Origin: JABMMZ01 sp040403495
GTDB taxonomy: Bacteria; Bacteroidota; Bacteroidia; NS11-12g; UBA955
DNA length: 64,000 nt
Direction of reading: 5' to 3'
Assembly: GCA_040403495.1 (NCBI GenBank)
Contig: JBBAKM010000002.1
Span: forward strand, 62,001 to 126,000
The notes under the pieces were generated by a model. The model saw only the letters and a program-made list of their open reading frames with translations. It did no database searches and was not told the DNA's origin. Positions 25,557 to 34,768 of the stretch are shown one piece after another. Position 1 is the stretch's first letter, and each line of letters opens with the position of its first letter. The position numbers and the translations under genes were made by a program.

Positions 25557-26201
25557 TTATTTTAATTTAAAAGAAGTCAACAAATGTTGTAAAACCGTGT
25601 CTTTTTTCTTGTTATATTCTTCAAAATTTGAATCTTTACTTATAATATTTTGCAACATTAAAGCAGATAATGACAATGAATTTACAACATCAAAACAAAG
25701 GGAAACAAAATTGTCGATTTCGGTTTTTGATTTGTGTGGTACTATTGTAGTAAGTGTTTTAGCTAAAAAATCTTTCTCAGATTTTTTAAATGGAGAATAA
25801 ATAGTTTCAAAAGTACTATGTAAATCTAAAATATTTTCATTTGATAAGTTAGTCAGCCTTAAAACATTAGAAATAACTTTGGTACGATGCCAAAAATACT
25901 GAAAGAATTTATTTTCAGGATTTTCAATTTCCTCAATATTAGTTTTTAAATTAATTAAACCATGTTTTATTTGATTGTTTAGGACTTGTACAAATAATTC
26001 TTCTTTATTTTTAAAGTAATAATACAATGCTGCTTTGTTGAATCCAATAGATTCGCCAATTTCGTCTAAAGTTGTTTTATTATATCCAAATTTGAAAAAA
26101 CATTGAGTTGCTTTATCAATAATTTCCTGTTTTCTGCTGTCATTAGTCGAAGGTCTTCCAGGTTTTCTTTTAGATATAGTCGTTTGATCATTATTTTCCA
26201 T
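25557..26201 (-). CDS. TetR/AcrR-family transcriptional regulator
   Basis: The 214-residue repressor has a basic N-terminus (SKRKPGRPSTNDSRKQ) and a TetR helix-turn-helix at about 25-70 (IIDKATQCFFKFGYNKTTLDEI, then AALYYYFKNKEELF). The C-terminal ligand domain is not classifiable. It is divergent from the mreB operon with a 118-nt spacer, and a GT39-like gene follows on the same strand, so either could be a target; I saw no clear operator. Confidence 0.9.
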   Translation of the reverse strand: MENNDQTTISKRKPGRPSTNDSRKQEIIDKATQCFFKFGYNKTTLDEIGESIGFNKAALYYYFKNKEELFVQVLNNQIKHGLINLKTNIEEIENPENKFFQYFWHRTKVISNVLRLTNLSNENILDLHSTFETIYSPFKKSEKDFLAKTLTTIVPHKSKTEIDNFVSLCFDVVNSLSLSALMLQNIISKDSNFEEYNKKKDTVLQHLLTSFKLK

Positions 26202-26217
26202 GTTCTTTATTTATCAG

Positions 26218-26249
26218 CAAATTTAATGCCAAAACATAAGTATAGTCAA
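26218..26249 (-). promoter_or_regulatory. Promoter of the tetR gene
   Basis: On the minus strand TTG (26249-26247) is followed after 21 nt by TAAATTTG (26225-26218); the ATG is 16 nt further downstream. Confidence 0.6.
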
Positions 26250-26319
26250 ATAGTTGCAAAAAAAAATATCCAAAAAAATACAAAAATAATTGTTACTTTG
26301 CGGGTCTATAACAGACAGC

Positions 26320-27345
26320 ATGGCGTGGTTTAATTTTTTTACTCAGGAATTGGCGATAGATTTGGGAACTGCCAACACACTAATCATATACAAAGATCAA
26401 GTGGTGGTGGACGAACCATCAATAATTGCCATTGAAAGAAGCACAGGGAAAGTAATTGCTATTGGGCACGAGGCCATGCAAATGTATGGTAAAGAAAACG
26501 ATAATATTAAAACAATAAGACCTTTAAAAGACGGCGTTATTGCAGATTTCCAAGCGGCAGAACACATGATTAGAGGCATGATTAAAAAAATCAGCAAATC
26601 TGGTAAAACATTTTCGCCTCAATTAAGAATGGTTATTTGTATTCCTTCTGGTATAACCGAAGTTGAAAAAAGAGCCGTTAAAGACAGTGCAGATAGAGCA
26701 GGTGGCAAGGAAGTTTATATGATACACGAACCAATGGCAGCAGCTGTAGGTATTGGTATTGATGTAACTGAGCCGATGGGAAATATGGTTATCGATATTG
26801 GAGGTGGTACTACAGAAATTGCCGTTATTGCTTTAGGTGGTATTGTTTGTGACCAATCTATCCGTGTAGCTGGAGATGAATTTAATACCGATATTGCTGA
26901 GTACATGAAGCGTCAACATAACTTATTGACTGGAGAACGCACAGCTGAAAAGATTAAAATTAACGTAGGTTCTGCTTTAACAGAATTAGACAATCCGCCT
27001 GAAGATTACGCAGTATACGGAAGAGATTTAATGACAGGTATTCCAAAACAAGTCTTTGTTTCGTATTCTGAAATCGCACTAGCGCTTGATAAATCAATTG
27101 TAAAACTTGAAGAAGCTGTTCTGAAAGCTTTAGAAAATACACCACCAGAATTGGCTGCGGATATTTATCAAACTGGTATTTATTTAACAGGAGGTGGAGC
27201 GTTATTAAGAGGCTTGGATAAGCGTTTATCAGCCAAAACAAAATTACCTGTTCACATTCCTGAAGATCCACTTAAAGCTGTGGTTCGTGGAACAGGTATT
27301 GCGCTAAAAAACATTGGTAGATTTAAATTTTTAATGAATTCTTGA
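26320..27345 (+). CDS. mreB: Rod shape-determining protein MreB
   Basis: The 341-residue bacterial actin organises peptidoglycan synthesis along the cell wall. Start ATG 26320 gives MAWFNFFTQELAIDLGTANT, with the phosphate-binding DLGTANT at 14-20 and the N-terminal amphipathic membrane segment. Phosphate 2 (DIGGGTTE) and adenosine (TGGGALLRG) motifs are present. A longer TTG-started frame from 26290 overlaps the promoter box TTACTTTG (26293-26300) and is rejected. It is the first gene of the mreB-C-D-mrdA-rodA operon. Confidence 0.97.
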   Translation: MAWFNFFTQELAIDLGTANTLIIYKDQVVVDEPSIIAIERSTGKVIAIGHEAMQMYGKENDNIKTIRPLKDGVIADFQAAEHMIRGMIKKISKSGKTFSPQLRMVICIPSGITEVEKRAVKDSADRAGGKEVYMIHEPMAAAVGIGIDVTEPMGNMVIDIGGGTTEIAVIALGGIVCDQSIRVAGDEFNTDIAEYMKRQHNLLTGERTAEKIKINVGSALTELDNPPEDYAVYGRDLMTGIPKQVFVSYSEIALALDKSIVKLEEAVLKALENTPPELAADIYQTGIYLTGGGALLRGLDKRLSAKTKLPVHIPEDPLKAVVRGTGIALKNIGRFKFLMNS

Positions 27346-27351
27346 TTCTAA

Positions 27352-28200
27352 ATGAATTCTATTTTCAAGTACATACAGCGAAAACTACATGTTTTGTTGT
27401 TTTTACTACTTGAACTATTTTGCATTATTATAATAGTTAGAAATAACGTCTATCAGTCGGCCTACTATTTTAACAATACCAAAAAAATAAGTGCCAAAAT
27501 CAATGAAGTTAACAATCACTTGTTTGATTATGTTGCTTTATACCAAAAAAATGAAGCGTTGACTAATGAAAATTTGATGTTACGTCAACATTTAAAATCA
27601 AACTACGTAATAGAGTCCAAAAAAATATTTGAAATCAACGATACAGTTTACAAACAAAGATACAAATATTTGCCTGCTCAAATTATTGCAAATTCTACCA
27701 ATAGGGCTAACAACTACATCACAATCAACAGAGGAAAAGCATCAGGAATTGAACAAGGGATGGGTGTGTTTTGTCCGGAAGGTGTAGTAGGGATTGTAGA
27801 ACGTGTTTCAGAAAATTATAGTATTGTGGTTTCTTTGTTGAGTACCAATAAATTCAAAATAGTTCCTAAAATAAAAGAGCTTTCTTACACCAAAGGGAGT
27901 GTAGAGTGGGACGGAAAAGATCCTTCTTTTTTAGCTCTTAAAGGAATAAATAAGTATGAAGCTTTGAAAGTAGGTAACCATCTGGTTACCAGTCCTTATA
28001 CAAAAATATTTCCTGAAAATATTCCAATAGGTGTAGTAAGTGAAATTAAACAAAGTAGTTCAGACCCGTTTTTTAAAGCAACTATTAAGTCTAGCGTAAA
28101 TTTTGGTAAAATTCAAAATGTGTATGTTGTATTTGATTTGTTCAAATCGGAAATAGAGCAATTAGAAAAACAAACCATTATAAGTAATCCCAGAGAATGA
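27352..28200 (+). CDS. mreC: Rod shape-determining protein MreC
   Basis: The 282-residue protein has one membrane helix near residues 10-30, a coiled-coil (about 45-80) and two beta-barrel parts starting near LPAQIIANSTNRANNYITI. It links MreB to periplasmic wall synthases. It lies 6 nt after mreB, and its TGA stop overlaps the mreD ATG (ATGA), so translation is coupled. Confidence 0.93.
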   Translation: MNSIFKYIQRKLHVLLFLLLELFCIIIIVRNNVYQSAYYFNNTKKISAKINEVNNHLFDYVALYQKNEALTNENLMLRQHLKSNYVIESKKIFEINDTVYKQRYKYLPAQIIANSTNRANNYITINRGKASGIEQGMGVFCPEGVVGIVERVSENYSIVVSLLSTNKFKIVPKIKELSYTKGSVEWDGKDPSFLALKGINKYEALKVGNHLVTSPYTKIFPENIPIGVVSEIKQSSSDPFFKATIKSSVNFGKIQNVYVVFDLFKSEIEQLEKQTIISNPRE

Positions 28201-28724
28201 TTAATTTATTAAAACAAATTGCAGTGTTTTTGTTGTTGATATTCATTCAACTCTTTGTGCTTAATAATCTTATTTTAGGGTTTAATTTTGGCTATTTATT
28301 TCAACCTCAAATAATAGTTTTTTTCTTGCTATTGTTACCTGTAAGCTACACGCATGTTCAGCAAATTTTACTCGCTTTTTTCTCAGGTTTATTGGTCGAT
28401 TTCTTTTTTAATTCATGGGGAATTCATGCAGCAGTATCAACATTAATAGGTTTTTTTAGATATTATGTAGTACTCGATGTTGACAGTGCTATTTCTGGTC
28501 GCGATGAGGATAATAAAGCATGGACATCCAAAAAAAGTAAAACATGGAAATGGTTTTATTTTCTGAGTTTTACGATTATTTATCATTTCTTTTTTATTTT
28601 AATTGAATCCTTAGGTCGAAATTTCTTTACTTACGTTTTGCCTTCTGTTATAGTCAGTAGTTTGTTTACTTTTTTATTAATACTCATTTTAGAGAATTTA
28701 CTATATAAACCTGCAAGAAATTAA
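28197..28724 (+). CDS. mreD: Rod shape-determining protein MreD-like
   Basis: The 175-residue protein is nearly all hydrophobic, with five or six predicted helices, matching MreD in size and topology. It overlaps mreC by 4 bp and lies 6 nt before the PBP2 gene. Sequence conservation in MreD is low, so the call rests on position and topology. Confidence 0.88.
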   Translation: MINLLKQIAVFLLLIFIQLFVLNNLILGFNFGYLFQPQIIVFFLLLLPVSYTHVQQILLAFFSGLLVDFFFNSWGIHAAVSTLIGFFRYYVVLDVDSAISGRDEDNKAWTSKKSKTWKWFYFLSFTIIYHFFFILIESLGRNFFTYVLPSVIVSSLFTFLLILILENLLYKPARN

Positions 28725-28730
28725 TAGTCA

Positions 28731-30569
28731 ATGGAAAAGAGTAATAAATTTTTGGTGATTATTATTTTTCTAATTGGAATTGGTGTTATTTTCAGTATTC
28801 GCTTGTATTTCCTACAAATTGTTGACTCTTCTAACTACTACAAAGCACAGGCATACGGTTCAAATGAGATTACATTAAACCCACCAAGAGGGACTATTTT
28901 GGATAGATTTGGAAACTTAATGGTTTATAACGACGCACTATATGATTTAATGGTCGTTCCCGACAAAACGCTAGAGTCAGATAAACACACCCTTAGTAAG
29001 TTTTTAAACATAGATACCATTAATTTTGATAAAAGATTAAAAAAAGCGGCAAGATACAATTCGAGACAAGCGTCTATTTTTTACAAAAATGTACCATTCG
29101 AAATGTTAACGAGTTTGCAAGAAATTATACACCAATTTCCTGCTTTTTACATCGAATCCAAAATTGACAGACGATACAATATTCAAGGGGCTGCACATTT
29201 ATTAGGCTATTTAGGAGAAGCCTCTGAAAAAATTGTAGAAGAACAGCCTTATTACAAACCTGGAGATATTTTGGGTATTTCTGGTATGGAAAAGTCTTAT
29301 GAATTTTACTTAAGAGGAAAAAAGGGAAGAAGAGTAGTATTAGTAGATAAATTCAGCCGACAACAAGGCAGTTTCGCAGGTGGTAAATTTGACAGTGTTC
29401 CTATTCCAGGGCAAAATGTCATTTCATCGGTAGACATAGATTTACAAAGATTTGGCGAACAATTATTAGGAAATAAAATTGGATCTATTGTTGCGATAGA
29501 ACCCAAAACAGGTGAAATATTAAGTATTGTTAATAGTCCAAATTATGATCCCAACTTATTGGTAGGCCAAGAGAGAAATAAAAATTTCGCACGATTATTA
29601 CTTGACCCAAGTAAACCCCTTTTTAACAGAGCATTAAAAGCGCCATATCCTCCGGGCTCAACTTTCAAATTGGTTCAGGCATTGATTGGCTTGCAAGAGG
29701 GAATTATTGAACCCTCCACAACTTTTCCATGTGCAGGAGGTTATAGAATGGGAAGTTTAACTGTTGGTTGCCATCCTCATGCTTCGCCGCTCGACTTAGA
29801 GAATAGTATTAAAAACAGTTGTAATGCCTATTATTGTCATGTTTATCGTGCTATTTTAGACAATCCTAAATACGGTTCGGTGCAAGTAGCTTATAAAAAA
29901 TGGACAGAATACTTGTTGAGTTTTGGAATTGGTGTAAAAACAGGAATAGATTTACCTGAAGAGTCAAAAGGGATAATAAAACACAACGATTATTTTGTAA
30001 AAGTTTTTGGAAAAAATTGGCGTTCAGCAAATGTTGTGTCTATGTCTATTGGTCAGGGAGAAGTTGGTTTGACGCCATTACAAATGGCTAATGTAGCAGC
30101 TATTATTGCCAATAAAGGTTGGTTTATAACACCGCACGTTGTAAAATCAATTGGTGATACATATTTTGTTCCAACTGAGTTCAAAGAAAAAAGATACACA
30201 ATGATTGATGCAAAACATTTTGACACAATCATAAGCGGCATGTCTAAGGTAACCAAACCAGGAGGCACAGCAGGAAGAACAGGAATAGAAGGGATTGATA
30301 TTTGCGCCAAAACCGGTACTGCACAAAATCCACATGGTAAAGACCATTCCATTTACATTGCTTTTGCACCACGCGAAAATCCTAAAATTGCAATTTGTGT
30401 GATGGTTGAAAATGGAGGATTTGGAGCAACCTTTGCAGCACCTATCGCCAATTTGATGATTGAACATTATTTGGCAAAAGATAAAAAAGCACCTTCAACA
30501 CGTCTCGATTTGTACAATCGAATGATAACAACATCTTTATTGGAAAACTCTATTTACAATCCCAAATAA
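28731..30569 (+). CDS. mrdA: Penicillin-binding protein 2 (peptidoglycan D,D-transpeptidase)
   Basis: The 612-residue class B PBP crosslinks peptidoglycan during elongation. It has one N-terminal membrane helix, a dimerisation domain with PPRGTILDRFG, and a transpeptidase domain with Ser310-x-x-Lys313 (STFK), Ser363-x-Asn365 (SCN) and Lys527-Thr-Gly (KTGTAQ). Its partner glycosyltransferase RodA follows one base after the stop. Confidence 0.95.
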   Translation: MEKSNKFLVIIIFLIGIGVIFSIRLYFLQIVDSSNYYKAQAYGSNEITLNPPRGTILDRFGNLMVYNDALYDLMVVPDKTLESDKHTLSKFLNIDTINFDKRLKKAARYNSRQASIFYKNVPFEMLTSLQEIIHQFPAFYIESKIDRRYNIQGAAHLLGYLGEASEKIVEEQPYYKPGDILGISGMEKSYEFYLRGKKGRRVVLVDKFSRQQGSFAGGKFDSVPIPGQNVISSVDIDLQRFGEQLLGNKIGSIVAIEPKTGEILSIVNSPNYDPNLLVGQERNKNFARLLLDPSKPLFNRALKAPYPPGSTFKLVQALIGLQEGIIEPSTTFPCAGGYRMGSLTVGCHPHASPLDLENSIKNSCNAYYCHVYRAILDNPKYGSVQVAYKKWTEYLLSFGIGVKTGIDLPEESKGIIKHNDYFVKVFGKNWRSANVVSMSIGQGEVGLTPLQMANVAAIIANKGWFITPHVVKSIGDTYFVPTEFKEKRYTMIDAKHFDTIISGMSKVTKPGGTAGRTGIEGIDICAKTGTAQNPHGKDHSIYIAFAPRENPKIAICVMVENGGFGATFAAPIANLMIEHYLAKDKKAPSTRLDLYNRMITTSLLENSIYNPK

Positions 30570-30570
30570 T

Positions 30571-31908
30571 ATGGAAGAAAAATTACATATAGATTGGTTG
30601 ACAGTTGGACTTTATATCATTATTGTGATGTTTGGTGCTGTAAATATTTATTCAGCCAATAATACTTTAGAACACCATTTTCTTTTTGATTTTAAAATGG
30701 AATATGGGAAACAAATCATTTGGATGTCGGCAAGTGCGCTTATTGTATTTTTGGTATTACTTACTGATTTTAAGTTTTTTAACTATTCCGCATACGGTAT
30801 TTATGTGGTTGTTATATTGTTGTTAATTGCGTTATTAGCAACAGGTTCTTTTAACAAAGGTGCTCAAGCATGGTTTAAAATAGGAGCTTTTAAATTACAA
30901 CCTAGTGAGTTTGCTAAATATGCAACTGGCTTGGCATTGGCAAAGTTTTTGGGAACTTATGACATCAAATTTGAGGGAAAAAGAAATATGGGTATTTGTT
31001 TTGCAATTATCTTTTTTCCAATGCTATTAACTCTTGCACAAAATGATACTGGTTCAGCATTGGTGTTTTTGAGCTTTATTTTGGTTCTTTTTCGTGAGGG
31101 ACTGTCAGGCTGGTGGCTTGTATTGGGTTTTTACTTAGTACTCATTTTTGTGTTAACTATTTTATACCCTTCTTTGTATATTATCATAGGATTATTATTG
31201 ATATTGGCTTTTATAATCTTTATGTATAAAAAGCATAAGCAGTTGATAGTTGCCTCCATTTTGGTTGTTGCCTTATCGGTTGGTTTTATTTTGAGTTTAG
31301 ATTTTGTATTCACATCAATACTTAAGCCACATCAACAACAGAGAATATTGGTAACGTTAAACCAAGATGTTGAGGAGTATTATGCCAATAAAACAAATGG
31401 CTTTTCATTTTTCAAAGTAGAATTACCCAAAAAGGAAGACAAAACAAAGTCAAAACGCGATTACAGTTACAATGTCCGTCAGTCAAAAATTAGTATAGGT
31501 GCAGGACGATGGACCGGTAATGGCTTTAATAATGGCACTCAAACTAAGGCTAAATTAGTGCCTGAACAACACACCGATTTTATTTTTTGTACCGTAGGTG
31601 AAGAGTATGGATTTATAGGGTCAGTTCTATTTATCGGACTGTATTTGTTTTTTATAGGACGCATTTTTTACTTGGCCGAAAGACAAAAGAATACATTTAG
31701 TAGAGTGTTTGGCTATTCAACGGGTTCTATTATTCTGTTTCACTTTTTCATCAACATTGGCATGGCCATGGGATTATTGCCTGTAATAGGTATTCCTTTG
31801 CCGTTTATGAGTTATGGAGGTTCTTCACTTATAAGTTTTAGTTTGATGTTGTTTACCTTTTTAAAACTAGATGCAAACAGGGTGAATGAATTGAGTAGAT
31901 TCAGTTAA
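30571..31908 (+). CDS. rodA: Rod shape-determining protein RodA (SEDS peptidoglycan glycosyltransferase)
   Basis: The 445-residue polytopic protein polymerises lipid II together with PBP2. The SEDS signature GLLPVIGIPLPFMSYGGSSL lies near the C-terminus. It is longer than E. coli RodA because of an extra charged loop at about 255-310, also seen in other Bacteroidota. It ends the operon and converges with the flavoprotein gene (4-bp stop overlap). Confidence 0.95.
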   Translation: MEEKLHIDWLTVGLYIIIVMFGAVNIYSANNTLEHHFLFDFKMEYGKQIIWMSASALIVFLVLLTDFKFFNYSAYGIYVVVILLLIALLATGSFNKGAQAWFKIGAFKLQPSEFAKYATGLALAKFLGTYDIKFEGKRNMGICFAIIFFPMLLTLAQNDTGSALVFLSFILVLFREGLSGWWLVLGFYLVLIFVLTILYPSLYIIIGLLLILAFIIFMYKKHKQLIVASILVVALSVGFILSLDFVFTSILKPHQQQRILVTLNQDVEEYYANKTNGFSFFKVELPKKEDKTKSKRDYSYNVRQSKISIGAGRWTGNGFNNGTQTKAKLVPEQHTDFIFCTVGEEYGFIGSVLFIGLYLFFIGRIFYLAERQKNTFSRVFGYSTGSIILFHFFINIGMAMGLLPVIGIPLPFMSYGGSSLISFSLMLFTFLKLDANRVNELSRFS

Positions 31909-33143
31909 GCAATGTTTTGGCTAATAATCCAAGCTTCACTCCAAGCAGCTTGAAAATTAAAACCTCCGGTCAGTGCATCGATATTTAACACTTCACCAGC
32001 AAAAAATAAATTTTTGATTTGTTTTGATTGCATCGATTTAAAATCCACAGCTTTCAAATCTATTCCTCCTGCGGTAACAAACTCTTCTTTAAAAGTACTT
32101 TTACCATTCACTTCAAAAGGGCTCTCTGTCAAAAAAATGGCTAATTTATAAATTTCATTTTGACTTAAGTCACCCCAGTTTTTCGTTTCTATTTTGAGTA
32201 AAGCACACATGGATTCCCATAATCGACTTGGTAAATTGGCAAATGGGATATTAGTCGTTTTCTTTTTGGAGTTAGTTTCTTTTAGTTTTTTAAGTTGTAG
32301 TATGGTATTGTCAAGCGAATCATTAATCCAATTAACTTGAATGGAAAATTGATAATTTTGGTCATTAAAAATCCTTGCACCTATTGAAGATAGTTTTAAA
32401 ACAGCAGGTCCGCTTAATCCCCAATGTGTAATTAATAGAGGTCCCGATTGTGACAATTGGTCCTTTTTCAGCTGATGTTTCTTTAACAAGTCTTTATCAA
32501 AGGTACAAGAAACAGTTGCATGTTTAACTGATAAACCTTGAAGGCCATTAATAAGTGGGTGTTTGATGTTAAACGTAAACAGAGAAGGCACGGGTTCTAT
32601 GATGGGAATGCCTCTCTTTTTGAGCATGTTCCACATAAATTCACTACTCCCTGAAGTGAAAACCAGTTTATGGCAGTTTACGGTCTCATTTTCAAAGAAT
32701 AAAGTAAACGACATATCCTCTTTGGCATGGAAATCAAGCAGAGGTTTTTGAGTATAAATAGGAATAAGAAGGCGCTTACATTCCGAAAGAAAGCAATTAA
32801 TGATGGTTTCAGATTGGTTGCTTTCAGGAAACATTCTTCCATCAGATTCAGTTTTTAAGTTAATATTTCTTAGTTTGAACCATTCAATAGTATTTAGTGG
32901 GTTGAAACGATTGAATACGGTCAATAATTCTTTGTTTCCTCGAGGGTAGTAGGAAATTAATTGGGAATTATCAAAACAAGAATGTGTTACATTGCATCTA
33001 CCACCGCCACTTATACTTACTTTACCAAGTACAGTTTTTGATTTTTCAAAAATGGCGACTTTTAGGTTGGGATGTTGGTATTTGATGTTGATGGCTGCAA
33101 AAAAACCTGCAGCACCTCCACCTATAATGGCAACATCAAGCAT
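31905..33143 (-). CDS. HI0933/BaiN-like FAD-dependent oxidoreductase
   Basis: The 412-residue flavoprotein starts with the dinucleotide-binding motif AIIGGGAAGFFAAI, has SGGGRCNVTH (about 45-55) and a C-terminal FAD motif near FAGEVLNIDALTGGFNFQ. This matches the HI0933/YhiN family, whose substrate is unknown in most bacteria. It is the last gene of a minus-strand group with pirin, dgkA and purS, 15 nt after purS. Confidence 0.9.
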   Translation of the reverse strand: MLDVAIIGGGAAGFFAAINIKYQHPNLKVAIFEKSKTVLGKVSISGGGRCNVTHSCFDNSQLISYYPRGNKELLTVFNRFNPLNTIEWFKLRNINLKTESDGRMFPESNQSETIINCFLSECKRLLIPIYTQKPLLDFHAKEDMSFTLFFENETVNCHKLVFTSGSSEFMWNMLKKRGIPIIEPVPSLFTFNIKHPLINGLQGLSVKHATVSCTFDKDLLKKHQLKKDQLSQSGPLLITHWGLSGPAVLKLSSIGARIFNDQNYQFSIQVNWINDSLDNTILQLKKLKETNSKKKTTNIPFANLPSRLWESMCALLKIETKNWGDLSQNEIYKLAIFLTESPFEVNGKSTFKEEFVTAGGIDLKAVDFKSMQSKQIKNLFFAGEVLNIDALTGGFNFQAAWSEAWIISQNIA

Positions 33144-33158
33144 TAATACTAATTAAAC

Positions 33159-33410
33159 TTATAAAGCTGTAATAGAGATATTATAACTCTCCATTATCAG
33201 ATTGGCTAACAATTTTGTAGTAGCATGCTCAGCTTCAGCAAAAGCAGCAGTTTCACTGTCAGCAACAGTGGTATAAGTAATGCATTTGCCAACTCTTACA
33301 TCATTAATTTGAGTACAGCCTATGTTGTTCAAACCATTTGTTACGGCTTTTCCTTGAGGATCCAAAAGCTCTTTGCGGGGCATTATTTCTATTTTTACTA
33401 AAAACTGCAT
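33159..33410 (-). CDS. purS: Phosphoribosylformylglycinamidine synthase subunit PurS
   Basis: The 83-residue protein is the small structural subunit of the three-part FGAM synthase (PurS-PurQ-PurL). It reads VKIEIMPRKELLDPQGKAV near the start, the family hallmark, followed by VRVGKCI. PurL and PurQ are not in the window. The amidophosphoribosyltransferase gene, the first purine step, lies 3.5 kb away on the other strand. Confidence 0.92.
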   Translation of the reverse strand: MQFLVKIEIMPRKELLDPQGKAVTNGLNNIGCTQINDVRVGKCITYTTVADSETAAFAEAEHATTKLLANLIMESYNISITAL

Positions 33411-33481
33411 TTTATTCGTGTTATTAGGTTGCGAAAATAAAACAAAAAATTGATGAAAGACAATAACTTATAACCTTTTTG

Positions 33482-33844
33482 TTAAAAGTAAGTGTAAATT
33501 TTAGGAATAAAGATGATTACACCTATTAAAAAAGCAACAATTGAAAAAACAAGAACTGCCCCTGCAGACAAATCTTTGATAATTTTAATTTGTGGATGGA
33601 TTCCTTCGTGAATAAAATCAGCAATATTTTCAATACTTGTGTTAATGATTTCCAATGATATAACGCCTCCAATGCTTACTAATATTAAAATCCATTCAAT
33701 ATTGGAAATATTAAAAACATAGCCCAAAGCCAATGCAATTATAGCTAAAAGGATATGGATTTTGGCATTTTTTTCAGTTTTTACAAAATGGATAATGCCA
33801 TTAATTGCAAACCTGAAACTGCTCAACCTACTTTTTGATTTCAT
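33482..33844 (-). CDS. dgkA: Diacylglycerol kinase-family (DgkA/undecaprenol kinase-like) membrane protein
   Basis: The 120-residue membrane protein has three helices. It carries the DgkA catalytic signature EIINTSIE (Glu65, Asn68, Glu72) and the downstream KDLSAGAVL motif. It phosphorylates diacylglycerol or undecaprenol at the inner membrane; which lipid cannot be told here. It lies 15 nt after the pirin gene. Confidence 0.9.
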   Translation of the reverse strand: MKSKSRLSSFRFAINGIIHFVKTEKNAKIHILLAIIALALGYVFNISNIEWILILVSIGGVISLEIINTSIENIADFIHEGIHPQIKIIKDLSAGAVLVFSIVAFLIGVIIFIPKIYTYF

Positions 33845-33859
33845 TGAAATTGTAGAAAA

Positions 33860-34579
33860 TTACAATTTCAAAGGTACTTCCATCAATAGAATTTCCAAAT
33901 TTTCTGACAAAGATTCTATTGAGAATGAATTAATATCCCAGATACCCATTCCATCTCTTTCATCTAATTGTATTGAATCAACCGTAGCTCGGCCTGATAG
34001 AACAAAACAATACACGCCATTTTGAGGGTCTTTAAGGGTGTATTTTACTGTTTGGTTAGGTTCTATTTTTCCCATATGAAACCAAGCATTTTGATGAATC
34101 CAAACCCCTTGATCGTTAGGATTAGGCGAAAGTATCTGAACAAGTTCGTTGGTTTTTAGTAGGTTCGCTAAGTCAATTTGGTCATATCTTGGTTCTACAT
34201 TTTTTTTGTTTGGGTAAATCCAGATTTGTAAAAATTTGACTGTGTCGTTTTTGCTATTGTTTTGTTCACTGTGATAAATGCCTGTTCCAGCACTCATCAC
34301 CTGAATGTCACCTTTTTTAATGATAGCAGTGTTACCCATAGTATCTTGGTGAAGCAATTCGCCTTCCAAAGGAATACTAATAATTTCCATATTGTCATGA
34401 GGGTGTTTGCCAAATCCCATTCCCGCCGCAACAGTGTCGTCATTTAAAACACGAAGAACACCAAAATGAATTCTTTCAGGATGGTGGTAATTGGCAAAAC
34501 TAAAAGTGTGGAAGCTGTTTAACCATCCGTGATTGGCTTTTCCTCTTGAGTTAGATTTGTGAATAATAGTGTTTGACAT
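33860..34579 (-). CDS. Pirin family protein
   Basis: The 239-residue bicupin has the metal ligands His59, His61, His103 and Glu105 in the motifs GKHPHDNMEI and GTGIYHSEQN, as in pirin. Bacterial pirins include quercetin dioxygenases and redox-sensing regulators; the substrate is unknown. It heads the minus-strand pirin-dgkA-purS-flavoprotein group. The 170 nt upstream are AT-rich with no clear gene. Confidence 0.92.
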   Translation of the reverse strand: MSNTIIHKSNSRGKANHGWLNSFHTFSFANYHHPERIHFGVLRVLNDDTVAAGMGFGKHPHDNMEIISIPLEGELLHQDTMGNTAIIKKGDIQVMSAGTGIYHSEQNNSKNDTVKFLQIWIYPNKKNVEPRYDQIDLANLLKTNELVQILSPNPNDQGVWIHQNAWFHMGKIEPNQTVKYTLKDPQNGVYCFVLSGRATVDSIQLDERDGMGIWDINSFSIESLSENLEILLMEVPLKL

Positions 34580-34768
34580 AATAGTTTAAATTATTGGGGC
34601 AAAATTCAAACTATATTTCTAATAAATAATAAAACTAGATTAATTAATTTGCTTCTTAATGGCATAAAATAAATCTCAGTTATTATTTAATTAATCATTT
34701 AATCACAGATAATACTTTCATATCCTTGTTTTTATATTTAGGTTTGTAACGTGAATCAAGGTATAAGA

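Noticed and set aside
26202..26319. TetR operator between tetR and mreB
   Set aside because: No convincing palindrome of TetR type is visible by eye, only AT-rich sequence.
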